This document shows, in pieces, positions 35,468 to 45,615 of a stretch of 64,000 bases of DNA. The notes under the pieces are model-generated. The model was not told the origin of the DNA. It ran no database searches and saw nothing but the letters and a program-made list of their open reading frames with translations. Made by a program: the position numbers and the translations under genes. The stretch comes from Marinobacter sp. HL-58 (GTDB lineage Bacteria > Pseudomonadota > Gammaproteobacteria > Pseudomonadales > Oleiphilaceae). The stretch lies in the NCBI RefSeq assembly GCF_001314605.1, contig NZ_LIHP01000010.1, positions 248,001 through 312,000 on the forward strand, read 5' to 3'. Each line of letters opens with the position of its first letter. The stretch's first letter is position 1.

Positions 35468-36169
35468 TCAGTTATACAGGCCGTGCAGATAACGCAACCC
35501 GGAAAGCTGTGCCATCTGCCCGCGAATCCACGCCACCCGCTCCCAGACATAGCCAGAGGGGTTAGCAGCACTGAGCGCTTTGGGGTTGGGAAGAACCGCT
35601 GCAAGCTGTGCCGACCGGGTTTGCGACAACTGACTGGCAGGAATGCCGAAATAGAGCTGGCTGGCCGCCTCAACGCCATAGACTCCGTCACCAAACTCGG
35701 CGATATTCAGATACACCTCAATAATCCGCCGCTTGGGCCAGAGCCCATCAATGCCCAAAGCCAGTCCCGCCTCCAGCGCCTTGCGGATAAAACTGCGCCC
35801 GTTCCACAGAAACAGGTTTTTCGCAGTCTGTTGTGTGATCGTGCTGGCGCCCCGCAAACCCTGCCCCGCCTGGTATTCCGACAAAGCTTTACGGATGGCG
35901 CCGAAGTCCACGCCGTGGTGTTGGGGGAAACGCTGATCCTCACTGGCCACTACCGCCAGCGGCATCCAGGGCGAGATATCATCCAGGCTCACCCATTCCT
36001 GGCGAATTTCCTGGCCAGAGCCAGACAGCTGGTGTGCGAGCATAAAAGCGGATGTGGGCGGATTCACGAACCGGAAAAGCAGAATCACTGCGATGGCCAG
36101 CAGCAAGAGCCCCGCCAAGGCCCAGGCAAACGTTCTCAGGAATGTTCTGATCAAGGAATGTCGAGCCAC
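35468..36169 (-). CDS. mtgA: Monofunctional biosynthetic peptidoglycan transglycosylase
   Basis: 233 residues. One N-terminal membrane helix (about 8-34) and a GT51 domain with VVASEDQRFPQHHGVD (catalytic Glu in SEDQRF), GASTITQQTAKNLFL and the RKALEAGLAL segment. MtgA polymerises lipid II glycan strands without a transpeptidase domain. The length is normal for the family. Confidence 0.9.
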   Translation of the reverse strand: MARHSLIRTFLRTFAWALAGLLLLAIAVILLFRFVNPPTSAFMLAHQLSGSGQEIRQEWVSLDDISPWMPLAVVASEDQRFPQHHGVDFGAIRKALSEYQAGQGLRGASTITQQTAKNLFLWNGRSFIRKALEAGLALGIDGLWPKRRIIEVYLNIAEFGDGVYGVEAASQLYFGIPASQLSQTRSAQLAAVLPNPKALSAANPSGYVWERVAWIRGQMAQLSGLRYLHGLYN

Positions 36170-36243
36170 AGTGCTATCATCAGCCCATTGTAGTTAACGT
36201 CGTTTCAACGCAGAAGGTCCGAGCAGACTATACCATTGCCCCT

Positions 36244-36936
36244 ATGAAGCTTTCCCGAATTCTCAGTAATCAAAACGGTGTCAGCCGCAAACAGGCCAAT
36301 GCGCTGATCGCCTCAGCGGCAGTAACCGTGGACGGCGAGACCTGCCGGGAAGCCGCGCGCGAAGTGGACCGTTTCTCGACGGTAACCTGCGGTGGTCGCG
36401 TCATCCAGCCGGGTGAGCAGGCCTGTTACCTGATGCTACACAAGCCTTCAGGATACCTCAGTGCCACAGCCGACAAGGTTCACAAAACCGTAATGGAGCT
36501 GATCGACCCGAGCCTTCACAACGGCCTTCATATTGCCGGGCGGCTGGACCGGGCAAGTACCGGCTTGTTGATTCTCACCAATAATGGCACCTGGTCGCGC
36601 CGGCTGACCGAACCGGAAATCAGGATACCCAAGGTCTACAGGGTATCCACCGCCTGTGCGATCACACCGGAGACCGCAGAGCGGTTCGCGGAAGGCATCT
36701 GGTTCCAGTTCGAGCAGCTCAGAACCTCACCCGCCGGGATCGAACTGCTTGGCGAGCGGGAGGCGAGAATTACGATCTACGAGGGTCGCTATCACCAGGT
36801 AAAGCGCATGTTTCATGCGGTCGGCAATCGTGTCACGGCACTTCACAGGGAGAGCATGGGCAATATTCGCCTTGACGACAGCCTGACACCGGGCGCCAGC
36901 CGCCTGCTGACGGAAACGGAGATCAATTCCGTCTGA
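36244..36936 (+). CDS. rsuA: 16S rRNA pseudouridine-516 synthase
   Basis: 230 residues. An S4 RNA-binding domain (about 1-45: MKLSRILSNQNGVSRKQANALI) is followed by the RsuA-type catalytic domain with Asp102 in AGRLDRASTGLLIL, the same number as in E. coli RsuA, and the GRYHQVKRMFHAVGN motif. It makes pseudouridine at position 516 of 16S rRNA. It is a free-standing gene divergent from mtgA. Confidence 0.9.
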   Translation: MKLSRILSNQNGVSRKQANALIASAAVTVDGETCREAAREVDRFSTVTCGGRVIQPGEQACYLMLHKPSGYLSATADKVHKTVMELIDPSLHNGLHIAGRLDRASTGLLILTNNGTWSRRLTEPEIRIPKVYRVSTACAITPETAERFAEGIWFQFEQLRTSPAGIELLGEREARITIYEGRYHQVKRMFHAVGNRVTALHRESMGNIRLDDSLTPGASRLLTETEINSV

Positions 36937-37009
36937 ATGCATCCTGAAAGCGGCGAGCCGGAAGCCGTTCTGATAACCTGATGATGAACCAATCCAACCC
37001 GGAGCTCCT

Positions 37010-37654
37010 ATGCCAGCCATGCAGATCGACATCGTTTCCGACATTGCCTGCCCCTGGTGTGCCATTGGTTACGCACGCCTCGAGAAGGCCATGGAGGCTC
37101 TGAAAGACGACATGGATTTCACCGTTCAGTGGCATGCCTTTGAACTGAACCCGGACCCTTCCGGCGACGGGGAACCCATCCTGCCGGCCCTGAGCCGCAA
37201 ATACGGGCGCAGCGAAGACGAGATGAGAGCCAATCAGGCCCAGATGGTGGAAATCGCCAGCGGCCTTGGCCTTAACTTCGAAAAACTTCAGGAGCGCCAT
37301 ACCCGCAACACCTTTGATGCGCACAGGCTGGTGAAATGGGCAGGAGAACAGGGCAAACAGACAGAAATGAAGATGGCCTTCTTCGAGGCCTATTTTGGCC
37401 GCGCCGAGAACATCTCGAACCCGGACACCCTGGTCTACTGTGTAGAGGCCATCGGCCTGAACGGTGATCAGGCCCGAGACGTACTGGCATCGGACCGGTA
37501 TGCGGATGCCGTCCGGCAGGATGAGGCCCGGTACCAGCAGGCCGGCGTCTCGGCCGTGCCCGCCTACATCATAAATCAGAAATATCTGATTTCCGGAGCC
37601 CAGGAACCGGAAACGCTGGTCAACGCCTTCCGGGAAATCGCCGGGGCAGACTAG
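37010..37654 (+). CDS. DsbA-family oxidoreductase, FrnE type
   Basis: 214 residues with no signal peptide, so probably cytoplasmic. The active site is Cys14-Pro-Trp-Cys17 (SDIACPWCAIG), and the cis-Pro loop is VSAVPAYIIN. The inserted helical domain (about 60-150) matches FrnE/2-hydroxychromene isomerase-like DsbA relatives. FrnE proteins act in thiol redox and polyketide maturation; here the exact role is unknown. GGAG lies six bases upstream. Confidence 0.85.
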   Translation: MPAMQIDIVSDIACPWCAIGYARLEKAMEALKDDMDFTVQWHAFELNPDPSGDGEPILPALSRKYGRSEDEMRANQAQMVEIASGLGLNFEKLQERHTRNTFDAHRLVKWAGEQGKQTEMKMAFFEAYFGRAENISNPDTLVYCVEAIGLNGDQARDVLASDRYADAVRQDEARYQQAGVSAVPAYIINQKYLISGAQEPETLVNAFREIAGAD

Positions 37655-37657
37655 ATC

Positions 37658-37682
37658 GGGCGGCCCCTTCCCTGGGGCGCCC
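37658..37682. terminator. GC hairpin between frnE-like gene and putA
   Basis: A GC-rich stem with one bulge (GGGCGGCCCC against GGGGCGCCC, TTCCCT loop) lies between convergent genes. There is no T-run on either strand, so it is at best a weak bidirectional terminator. Confidence 0.35.
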
Positions 37683-37692
37683 GTCAGCCGAT

Positions 37693-40600
37693 TTACTCGG
37701 AGGCGGCAATCAGGCTGGCGTTACCGCCGGCTGCGGTGGTGTCAACACACAAGTGCCGCTCGATCACAAACCGCTGGTCCAGCTTGTGCTCCGTAATCAG
37801 CGGCAAAAGTGGGCCATCCCGCCTGGCGAGCGCCTGGCGGTATTCCTTCAGCAGTGACTGCCCGGCGCAGCTCACTGCCGCCTGGAAACCACGAGCCTGG
37901 GCCAGTGCTTCCGGCTCCAGCAGGCCATCAACACCGACAATCGGCAAGCCTGCCTTGGCGGCACGGTCGACGGTGTCTTCCACGCCCGGGGCAACAACCA
38001 CTACGCTGTTGCCCTGGGACAGGGCTGTCGCCGCCTGTTCCAGTGCAGACTCCTTGTCAGGGCCGAGACAGAGCACCACACCACGGGCGTGATTGGTCAG
38101 GCGATTCAACTCTCCCGTGGGCCCTGGCAATTCCTCGGCGTGGGCATCCAGCGGTGCCGGCACTTCGCCGAATACCGGCTTCATCGCTTCCACTCTCGGC
38201 TCGGGTGCGAGCACTTTTACACCACTCACTTTGCCAATCAGACCTTCCAGCTTTTTGACGTCCACCTTCCTGGCTGCGGAATCCGCCGGACGCTCAACGG
38301 TGTCAGCCTTCAGGAAACGGCGCACATATTGCGGACCACCCGCCTTGGGGCCAGTGCCGGACAGGCCTTCGCCACCGAACGGCTGGGAACCAACAATGGC
38401 ACCGATCTGGTTCCGGTTCACATAGGTATTACCAACCTTGATACGGCTTGAGATGCGCTCTACACGGCGGTCGACACGGCTGTGGATACCAAAGGTCAGG
38501 CCATAGCCTTTGGCGTTGACGTCATCAACCACCTTGTCGATATCCTTGGCCGCAAAGGTCGCCACGTGCAGCACCGGGCCGAAGATTTCCTCTTCCAGTT
38601 CCTCGATACCGCTCACACTGATCACCGCCGGGGAGACAAAGTTGCCTTTCTCCGGCACCGGTATCTTCTTCATCAGGCGCCCTTTGGCTTCGTATTTGTC
38701 ACAGTGCTCGACGATTTTCTTCCTGGCCGCTTCATCAATCACCGGGCCAACGTCGGTGGAAAGCAGCCATGGATCCCCCACGCCAAGCTCGTCCATGGCA
38801 CCATACAGCATTTCCAGCAGGTGGTCGGCGATGTCTTTCTGCACATACAGCATGCGCAGGGCGGAACAGCGCTGACCGGCACTCTGGAATGAAGAGGCCA
38901 GTACATCACGGACCACCTGCTCGGGCAGCGCGGTGGAGTCCACAATCATGGCATTCAGGCCACCGGTTTCGGCAACCAGTGCCGCGTCGGGCGCCATGTG
39001 TTCACTCATCTTCTTGTCAATGCGCTGGGCCGTCGCGGTGGAACCGGTAAAGCAGACACCGGCCACCCTTGGATCCGAGGTCAGTGCTCCACCCACGGTG
39101 GCACCAGTGCCCGGCAACAACTGGATCACGTCTTCCGGGATACCCGCCTGGTGCATCAGTTCCACTGCCCGTACCGCCAGCAACGACGATTGCTCTGCGG
39201 GTTTGGCCAGCACGGTATTGCCGGCCACCAGATTGGCCAGAATCTGGCCGGTGAAGATCGCCAGGGGGAAGTTCCAGGGTGAAATACACACCATCACGCC
39301 GCGCGCGTCCCCGCTGCCCTCGTAGCGAATGCCTTCATTGGCATAGTAAAGGGCAAAATCCACGGCTTCACGGATTTCGGCAACGCCGTCGAGCAGCGAC
39401 TTACCGGCCTCCCGGGTAGCCAGCGCAAACAGCTCGTAGGCATGTTCTTCGTACAGATCCGCCACCTTGCGAAGACACGCGGCGCGTTCCTCAGCGGAAC
39501 GGGCAGACCAGGCCCTGAAACCTTCCTGTGCAGCCTTGATGGCCGTGTCCACATCCTGTTCGGAAGCCAGGGTGACGTGCCCCACGGTGTCTTCCGGATC
39601 CGCCGGGTTGCGAACCATCTGGACTTCGGCACCAGCTACCTCACCGGCGATGATCGGGCCGCCCTTCCAGCGGTGATCGCGAAACGCATCGCGGCCTTTG
39701 TCGATTTCCTGGACGGTGACCGGGTCGGTAATGTCCCAGCCCTTGGAATTCCGGCGCTGTTCGCCAAAGATCTTGTAGGGGTGGACAATGGCCTTGCTGG
39801 AGATGTTGCTGCCCATTTCCTTCACCGAATCGACGGGATCCCGGGCGATTTCTTCCGGCGTGATCCGCTTGTCCACGATCTGGTTGACGAAAGAACTGTT
39901 GGCGCCATTCTCAAGCAGCCGGCGCACCAGGTATGCCAGCAGGTCACGGTGAGGACCGACCGGCGCGTAGATGCGGCAGGGCACGCCACTGGCCTTGAGT
40001 ACCTCGTTATGGAGGGATTCACCCATACCGTGGAGGCGCTGGAACTCGTAGTTATCCTCGCCTTTGGCTTTGGCCAGCTCCAGGATAGCCGATACCGAGT
40101 GGGCGTTATGGGTGGCAAATTGCGGATAGATCCTGTCCGTCATGTTCAACAGCTTGGTTGCGCATGACAGGAACGACACGTCACTGCAGGCCTTGCGGGT
40201 AAACACGGGAAAGCCGCTCAGGCCCATGACCTGTGCACGCTTGATCTCGGCATCCCAGTAGGCACCCTTGACCAGGCGAACCATGAAGCGGCGGTCATAC
40301 TTCTCCGCCAGCCCGTACAGCCAGTCCAGCACAAATGCCGAACGCTTGCCGTAAGCCTGCACCACCACACCAAAGCCATCCCAACCGGCCAGCTCCGGAT
40401 CGGCCACCAGGGCCTCAATCACGTCCAGCGAAAGGTCGAGCCTGTCCTGTTCCTCGGCATCGATATTGAAGCCCATATTGGCCGCGGCCGCTTTTCTGAC
40501 CAGCTCTTTGGCACGCGGGAGCAGTTCATTCATCACCCGCTCTTTATTGCCATACTCGTAACGGGCAAGCAGAGCCGACAGCTTGACGGAAATACCCGGA

Positions 40601-41322
40601 TTCTTGCGGACATCGCCCTTGCAGGCCTTGGCGATGCTGTCGATGGCGTTGGAATAGGAGTCGTAATAGCGCTTGGCGTCATCGTCGGTACGGGCCGCCT
40701 CGCCCAGCATGTCGTAGGAGTAGGTATAGCCCTTGGCCATATACTCCCTGGCCTCGTCCTGCGCCTCGTCGATATCGCGTCCCAGCACGAACTGACGCCC
40801 CATCTCCTTCATCGCCTGGCCGGCAACGGTGCGAATCACCGGCTCACCAAACCGTTTCAGCAGTTTGCGCAGCGTATCGCCAACGCTGTGGCGCTCTGAA
40901 TCCTTCAGCAGGTTGCTGGTCATCAGCAGGGCCACGGTCGCCGTGTTGATCAGCGGAGACGACGCCCGGCCCACATGGGTACCCCAGGCACCGGAGGTGA
41001 TCTTGTCTTCGATCAGTTCATGGATGGTCATGTTATCCGGCACACGCAACAGCGCCTCTGCCAGGCACATCAACGCCACGCCTTCTTTGGTGGTGAGGCC
41101 GTATTCCGCCAGGAATTTTTCCATGATGGTGGACTTGGCATTCTTGCGAACACTGCGCACCAGGTCCGCCGCGCGGGCGGAGATTGCGTCGCGCTCAGCC
41201 CGGGTCAACTGGGCGCCAGCAATCATCTCACTGATAACCTTGTGTTCGTCCGCCAGGTAATAACTGCGGATCGCCTGCCGGCTATCGACAAGTGTGGGAG
41301 TCTCTGATTGCTGCGGTCTCAT
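37693..41322 (-). CDS. putA: Bifunctional proline dehydrogenase/P5C dehydrogenase
   Basis: 1209 residues. The proline dehydrogenase barrel (about 75-460) shows RLVKGAYWDAEIKRAQ and APVGPHRDLLAYLVRRLLE. The P5C dehydrogenase domain (about 530-1000) has the VAETGGLNAMI Glu and the nucleophile Cys819 (AGQRCSALR). A C-terminal segment (about 1040-1209) seals the channel between active sites. It oxidises proline to glutamate using FAD and NAD+. It lacks the N-terminal ribbon-helix-helix found in E. coli PutA (1320 residues), so it cannot repress its own gene; the Lrp gene at 45160 may do that. It lies 169 bases downstream of the glutamate dehydrogenase gene on the same strand. Confidence 0.95.
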   Translation of the reverse strand: MRPQQSETPTLVDSRQAIRSYYLADEHKVISEMIAGAQLTRAERDAISARAADLVRSVRKNAKSTIMEKFLAEYGLTTKEGVALMCLAEALLRVPDNMTIHELIEDKITSGAWGTHVGRASSPLINTATVALLMTSNLLKDSERHSVGDTLRKLLKRFGEPVIRTVAGQAMKEMGRQFVLGRDIDEAQDEAREYMAKGYTYSYDMLGEAARTDDDAKRYYDSYSNAIDSIAKACKGDVRKNPGISVKLSALLARYEYGNKERVMNELLPRAKELVRKAAAANMGFNIDAEEQDRLDLSLDVIEALVADPELAGWDGFGVVVQAYGKRSAFVLDWLYGLAEKYDRRFMVRLVKGAYWDAEIKRAQVMGLSGFPVFTRKACSDVSFLSCATKLLNMTDRIYPQFATHNAHSVSAILELAKAKGEDNYEFQRLHGMGESLHNEVLKASGVPCRIYAPVGPHRDLLAYLVRRLLENGANSSFVNQIVDKRITPEEIARDPVDSVKEMGSNISSKAIVHPYKIFGEQRRNSKGWDITDPVTVQEIDKGRDAFRDHRWKGGPIIAGEVAGAEVQMVRNPADPEDTVGHVTLASEQDVDTAIKAAQEGFRAWSARSAEERAACLRKVADLYEEHAYELFALATREAGKSLLDGVAEIREAVDFALYYANEGIRYEGSGDARGVMVCISPWNFPLAIFTGQILANLVAGNTVLAKPAEQSSLLAVRAVELMHQAGIPEDVIQLLPGTGATVGGALTSDPRVAGVCFTGSTATAQRIDKKMSEHMAPDAALVAETGGLNAMIVDSTALPEQVVRDVLASSFQSAGQRCSALRMLYVQKDIADHLLEMLYGAMDELGVGDPWLLSTDVGPVIDEAARKKIVEHCDKYEAKGRLMKKIPVPEKGNFVSPAVISVSGIEELEEEIFGPVLHVATFAAKDIDKVVDDVNAKGYGLTFGIHSRVDRRVERISSRIKVGNTYVNRNQIGAIVGSQPFGGEGLSGTGPKAGGPQYVRRFLKADTVERPADSAARKVDVKKLEGLIGKVSGVKVLAPEPRVEAMKPVFGEVPAPLDAHAEELPGPTGELNRLTNHARGVVLCLGPDKESALEQAATALSQGNSVVVVAPGVEDTVDRAAKAGLPIVGVDGLLEPEALAQARGFQAAVSCAGQSLLKEYRQALARRDGPLLPLITEHKLDQRFVIERHLCVDTTAAGGNASLIAASE

Positions 41323-41491
41323 GATTGAACCCTCTCAGTTGTTTGTCCTTGCCGCATTCTACCGGTAACGACAAAGACTATTTGACTGTAAAAACCAGAC
41401 AGACGCGACTTTCAGTCTTTTTTAGCGAATAAAAAGTTATATTCTTCCTGTAATATGGTTAATTTTCAGACGTATTTACCAAGCCGACCTG

Positions 41492-44400
41492 TCAGCCTGC
41501 CTTCTCTGCAAGCTCCCGGAGCATGCCGTGGGCTACTGAGAAGACGGCGCAATCCATTTCGTTGGCGGCCTGCATGTCGCCCAGCATCCGGTGCCAGCGA
41601 GTCAGAAGGGCCTGTTTGTCATCACGCCAGGCTTCCAGCATCTGCTCTGGCGAGGGTCCGGAATCTGTCTCCGGAGCTGCGGAAAGCACACTGGTGGTGA
41701 GGTTCCGCAACTGGAAGTCCAACTCATCCCTGAAGTGGAGTGTCGCCAGTACCTGCCAGTGACCACGGGCCTTGAAAGCCCGCATCTGCCGGTCAAGCCA
41801 GGTCAGGTTCAGGCCCTCCCCCAGGCTGAAGTACACCCAGGCTACCGATTCAATATCCTGTCCCAGCTGACGGCCAATCTCGATAATGTCCATCAGCCAG
41901 TAACGGCTTTCAGCCGATGCCGCGTAGGCAGACAGCTTTTCCGGAACTGCCTGTTCACAATACCTATCATAGCGCTCCTGCCAGCGGCTTGCAGGAATGA
42001 CGGCTTCCAGGGTCTCGGTGGAAGCCAGCACATCTGCCAGTGGCCGCTGGTAGTGCGCCACACAGGCCTGCGGATCCAGGTCACTGCGGCGGTTGTGCAA
42101 CAACCAGCTGGTGCTACGGGTGACCAGACGGATCACATCGCTGAACAATTCCCCCTGTATATCAGGGCCGATTTCCCCATCCAGCGATTCTATGGCCTTC
42201 CACTGGGTCTCTACGTCGTGGATCTGCAGGGAGATCAGGTACGCTGCGGCAATCCGGCCACAGTCAGCGCCAGTGGCATTGCGGAGCTTGTCCGCCCAAC
42301 TGATCCCCATCCGATTCACCATATCGTTGGCAATCTGGGTGGCTGAGATTTCTGCACGTAACGGGTGTGAATCAATCGCCTCCGGGAAATGCTCCAGCAA
42401 CGAGGCAGGGAACGCCGAATACAGCGCTGCGGCAAAACGATCATCCTGTACTATGGGCGTGGCCAGCAGTGCCTGCTTGAGCTCGATCTTGGCATAGGAG
42501 ATCAGCACGGAAAGTTCCGGCCGTGACAGGCCGGAAGACTGCTCGCGGCGTTCCTTCAGTTCCTCATCATCCGGCAGAAACTCGAGCGCCCGGTCAAGCT
42601 TGCCCTCGGCCTCCAGCCGCCGGATCAGCCGCTCGTACTCGTCCATGGAGGCAACCACTCCACTCTGCGCAATACTCAGCGCCATGGCCTGACGATAGTT
42701 ATTGCGCAGTACCAGCTCAGATACCTCGGTGGTCATGGCCCTGAGCATCTGGTTGCGCTGATCGAACGTCATCTGCCCGCGCCTGACCTGCTCGTTAAGC
42801 AGAATCTTGATATTGACTTCGTGGTCAGAGCAGTCAACGCCGCCGGCGTTATCAATAAAGTCGGTATTGGCGGCCCCGCCCCGGCGGGCAAAGTCGATAC
42901 GCCCGAGCTGGGTAAAACCAAGGTTGCCGCCCTCGCCCAGTATGCGGCAGCGCAATTGATGGCTGTCGATCCTGACGGCATCGTTGGATTTGTCGCCAAC
43001 ATCCTCATGGGATTCACCAGCCGCTTTCACATAGGTGCCAATGCCGCCGTTCCAGAGCATATCCACCGGTGCTTTCAGCAATGCCCTGATCAGTTCATTG
43101 GGTGGCAGGCGGTCGGCATCAATATCCAGCCGGGCGCGCATTTCCGGCGACACCGGTATCCACTTCGCCGCCCGTGAGAAGACGCCACCCCCCTTGCTGA
43201 TCAGTTGTTCATTGTAGTCCGCCCAGCCTGAGCCCGGCATGTTGAACAACCGCTGTCGCTCGGCAAATGACACCGCCGGATCCGGGTCCGGGTCGATAAA
43301 AATATGCAGGTGATTGAACGCCCCGATCAGGCGAATCCGGTCCGACAACAGCATGCCGTTGCCAAACACATCGCCCCCCATGTCACCGATGCCAACCACG
43401 GTGAACGTATCCTTCCGGGTATCAATGCCACGCTCGAGGAAGTGGCGCTTGACCGATTCCCAGGCGCCCCGCGCCGTAATTCCCATCTTCTTGTGGTCAT
43501 AGCCCTCGCTGCCGCCGGAAGCGAAAGCATCACCGAGCCAGAAGCCGTATTCATGAGCCAGTCGGTTGGCAATGTCGGAAAACGTAGCCGTGCCCTTGTC
43601 CGCAGCGACCACCAGGTAGGTGTCGTCGCCGTCATGACGAACCACGTCTGCCGGCGGCACGACCTTACCTTCTTTCAGGTTGTCAGTCAGATCCAACAAC
43701 CCGCGGATGAACGTCTGATAACAGGCAACCCCCTCTTCCCTGACGGCTTCACGGGAGCCTTCATCCGGCGGCTGCTTGACGATAAAGCCACCCTTGGCAC
43801 CAACCGGCACGATGACCGAGTTCTTGACCTGCTGCGCTTTCACCAGGCCAAGAATTTCGGTGCGGTAGTCTTCGCTGCGATCCGACCAGCGCAGGCCGCC
43901 CCGGGCAACGGGACCTGCCCTCAGGTGAACCCCTTCTACCCGGGGAGAACACACGAACACCTCGAAATGCGGGCAGGGTTTCGGAATATCAGGGACGGAG
44001 GAAGGATCCAGCTTGAGTGACAGGTATCCCTTGAATTCGCCGGTACTCTCGCGCTGGAAGAAATTGGTTCTGAGAGTGGCTTTGATCAGCAGGTAAAAGC
44101 GCCGCAGTATGCGGTCGTCGTCAAGACTGGTTACCGCATCAAGGGCCTCCAGAATCCTGCCCTCCAGCCCTTCAACCACCGAGTTGCGTTTTTTCGCCGC
44201 TGCCGCACCGGGATCAAACCTGGCATGGAAGAACGCAACCAGCAACGCGGTGATATCCAGGTGACGGGCCAGGGTGTCGGCAATAAAGGGCTGGCTGAAT
44301 CCAAAGCGTAATTGTTTGATATACCGGGAATAAGCCCGCAGAACGCTGACCTCGCGCCAGCCCAGGCTCGCAGCCATCATTAACTGGTTGAAGTCATCGT

Positions 44401-45001
44401 TTTCGGCAAAACCATTCCATATTTCCCGGAAACCCTCCTGCAGGAGGGGCTTGGCTTTTTCAATGTCGGCACCGCGGCATCGGGAATGAAACTGGACCGT
44501 AAAGTCACTGACCCCGAACTGCTCCCCGTCAGAGCGCCGGATGCGATAGGGATGCTCGCCAAGAACCCGCATGCCCAGGTTTTCCAGGATCGGTATCACG
44601 TCCGACAGGATGACTGATCTGCCCTGGCTGTAGAGCTTGAAACTCAGCTCCTGGTCGCTCTGCTCGGCTGGCTGGTAAAAGCGCATGGGCACGTCGGAAC
44701 TGAGGGCTATGGACTGGATCTGCAGAATGTCCTCGACCGCCTCTGCAACGGAAAACTTCGACCGATAGCTGGATGGAAAGCCGCCACTGAACATGTCGGC
44801 AGACTGCTTTCCGGTCCCCTTGCCCAAAACCTTTTCCAGCCGTTGCAGCAATGCCTCGTCCCACGACCGGGACGCTTCCATCATTGCCGCAACCAGTTTC
44901 CTCAGGTTTCGCGTGTCATCAGGGTCGTAATCCTCCCCTTCCAGGGCTTCTGAAATCTGTTCCAGCAGCGTTTGTTGTTGTCGGGAGTCGGGCTGGGGCA
45001 T
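41492..45001 (-). CDS. NAD-specific glutamate dehydrogenase, short form
   Basis: 1169 residues from ATG 45001, with GGAG eight bases upstream; a TTG at 45022 is weaker. The bacterial NAD-GDH core is clear: ARGGLRWSDRSEDYRTEIL, VIVPVGAKGGFIVKQPP (catalytic Lys region), GDMGGDVFGNGMLLSD, and DGVEH-like VDCSDHEVNIKILLN. It deaminates glutamate to 2-oxoglutarate. The widespread 180-kDa enzymes are about 1600 residues; the ~430-residue N-terminal regulatory part is missing here and there is no room for it upstream. It sits between the proline catabolic gene and an Lrp gene, so it probably disposes of glutamate made from proline and 5-oxoproline. Confidence 0.9.
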   Translation of the reverse strand: MPQPDSRQQQTLLEQISEALEGEDYDPDDTRNLRKLVAAMMEASRSWDEALLQRLEKVLGKGTGKQSADMFSGGFPSSYRSKFSVAEAVEDILQIQSIALSSDVPMRFYQPAEQSDQELSFKLYSQGRSVILSDVIPILENLGMRVLGEHPYRIRRSDGEQFGVSDFTVQFHSRCRGADIEKAKPLLQEGFREIWNGFAENDDFNQLMMAASLGWREVSVLRAYSRYIKQLRFGFSQPFIADTLARHLDITALLVAFFHARFDPGAAAAKKRNSVVEGLEGRILEALDAVTSLDDDRILRRFYLLIKATLRTNFFQRESTGEFKGYLSLKLDPSSVPDIPKPCPHFEVFVCSPRVEGVHLRAGPVARGGLRWSDRSEDYRTEILGLVKAQQVKNSVIVPVGAKGGFIVKQPPDEGSREAVREEGVACYQTFIRGLLDLTDNLKEGKVVPPADVVRHDGDDTYLVVAADKGTATFSDIANRLAHEYGFWLGDAFASGGSEGYDHKKMGITARGAWESVKRHFLERGIDTRKDTFTVVGIGDMGGDVFGNGMLLSDRIRLIGAFNHLHIFIDPDPDPAVSFAERQRLFNMPGSGWADYNEQLISKGGGVFSRAAKWIPVSPEMRARLDIDADRLPPNELIRALLKAPVDMLWNGGIGTYVKAAGESHEDVGDKSNDAVRIDSHQLRCRILGEGGNLGFTQLGRIDFARRGGAANTDFIDNAGGVDCSDHEVNIKILLNEQVRRGQMTFDQRNQMLRAMTTEVSELVLRNNYRQAMALSIAQSGVVASMDEYERLIRRLEAEGKLDRALEFLPDDEELKERREQSSGLSRPELSVLISYAKIELKQALLATPIVQDDRFAAALYSAFPASLLEHFPEAIDSHPLRAEISATQIANDMVNRMGISWADKLRNATGADCGRIAAAYLISLQIHDVETQWKAIESLDGEIGPDIQGELFSDVIRLVTRSTSWLLHNRRSDLDPQACVAHYQRPLADVLASTETLEAVIPASRWQERYDRYCEQAVPEKLSAYAASAESRYWLMDIIEIGRQLGQDIESVAWVYFSLGEGLNLTWLDRQMRAFKARGHWQVLATLHFRDELDFQLRNLTTSVLSAAPETDSGPSPEQMLEAWRDDKQALLTRWHRMLGDMQAANEMDCAVFSVAHGMLRELAEKAG

Positions 45002-45077
45002 CAGGAATCTCCGGGCTGTCAACGGTTACATGGATGACTGAACACTTTCCAGTATAGCCAACTCAATGAAGGCTCTT

Positions 45078-45127
45078 TGGCCATATAGTTTTAAAGTACA
45101 GGTATTTTGATTATATTCGTGGCCATA
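45078..45127. promoter_or_regulatory. Direct repeats between gdh and Lrp genes
   Basis: TGGCCATA occurs at 45078-45085 and again at 45120-45127, 42 bases apart, close to four helical turns, in the 158-bp divergent region. This suits an Lrp-type octamer contacting one face of the DNA. No experimental support. Confidence 0.35.
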
Positions 45128-45159
45128 ATTAGCCGTTAAGCAAGCCAGGAAAACATTTT

Positions 45160-45615
45160 ATGGCCGAACTGGATAGAATCGATCACTCCATCATCCGGGA
45201 ACTGCAGAAGCACGCACGAATCACAGTAACTGAGCTCGCATCCCGGGTGGGGCTATCGAAAACACCGTGCCAGGTGCGCATGCGACGCCTTGAGGAACAG
45301 GGCTACATAACCGGCTATACCGCCCTGGTTAATCAGACCAAACTCGGGCAAAGCCACGTTGCATTTGCCCAGGTGACGCTGAACGATACCAGCAGCAATG
45401 CGCTGGCTGCCTTCAATAACGCAGTAAAGCAGATCTCGGCGGTAGAGCAATGCCACATGATCGCAGGCAACTTCGACTACCTCCTGAAAGTGCGCACTCG
45501 CAACATGGCAGAGTACCGGCAGGTACTGGGAGAACAGATATCCGCCCTGCCCCATGTACTGCAGACCAGCACCTTTGTGGTAATGGAGAATGTTAAGGAT
45601 GCCGGCATATCATGA
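45160..45615 (+). CDS. Lrp/AsnC-family regulator (PutR-like position)
   Basis: 151 residues. The helix-turn-helix (about 5-60: ITVTELASRVGLSKTPCQVRMRRLEEQGYI) has the KTPCQ pattern common in Lrp regulators next to putA, followed by a RAM domain with HMIAGNFDYLLKVRTRNM. Divergent from gdh-putA and overlapping the LysR gene by four bases (ATGA). It probably reports proline or glutamate and controls the catabolic genes on its left. Confidence 0.85.
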   Translation: MAELDRIDHSIIRELQKHARITVTELASRVGLSKTPCQVRMRRLEEQGYITGYTALVNQTKLGQSHVAFAQVTLNDTSSNALAAFNNAVKQISAVEQCHMIAGNFDYLLKVRTRNMAEYRQVLGEQISALPHVLQTSTFVVMENVKDAGIS

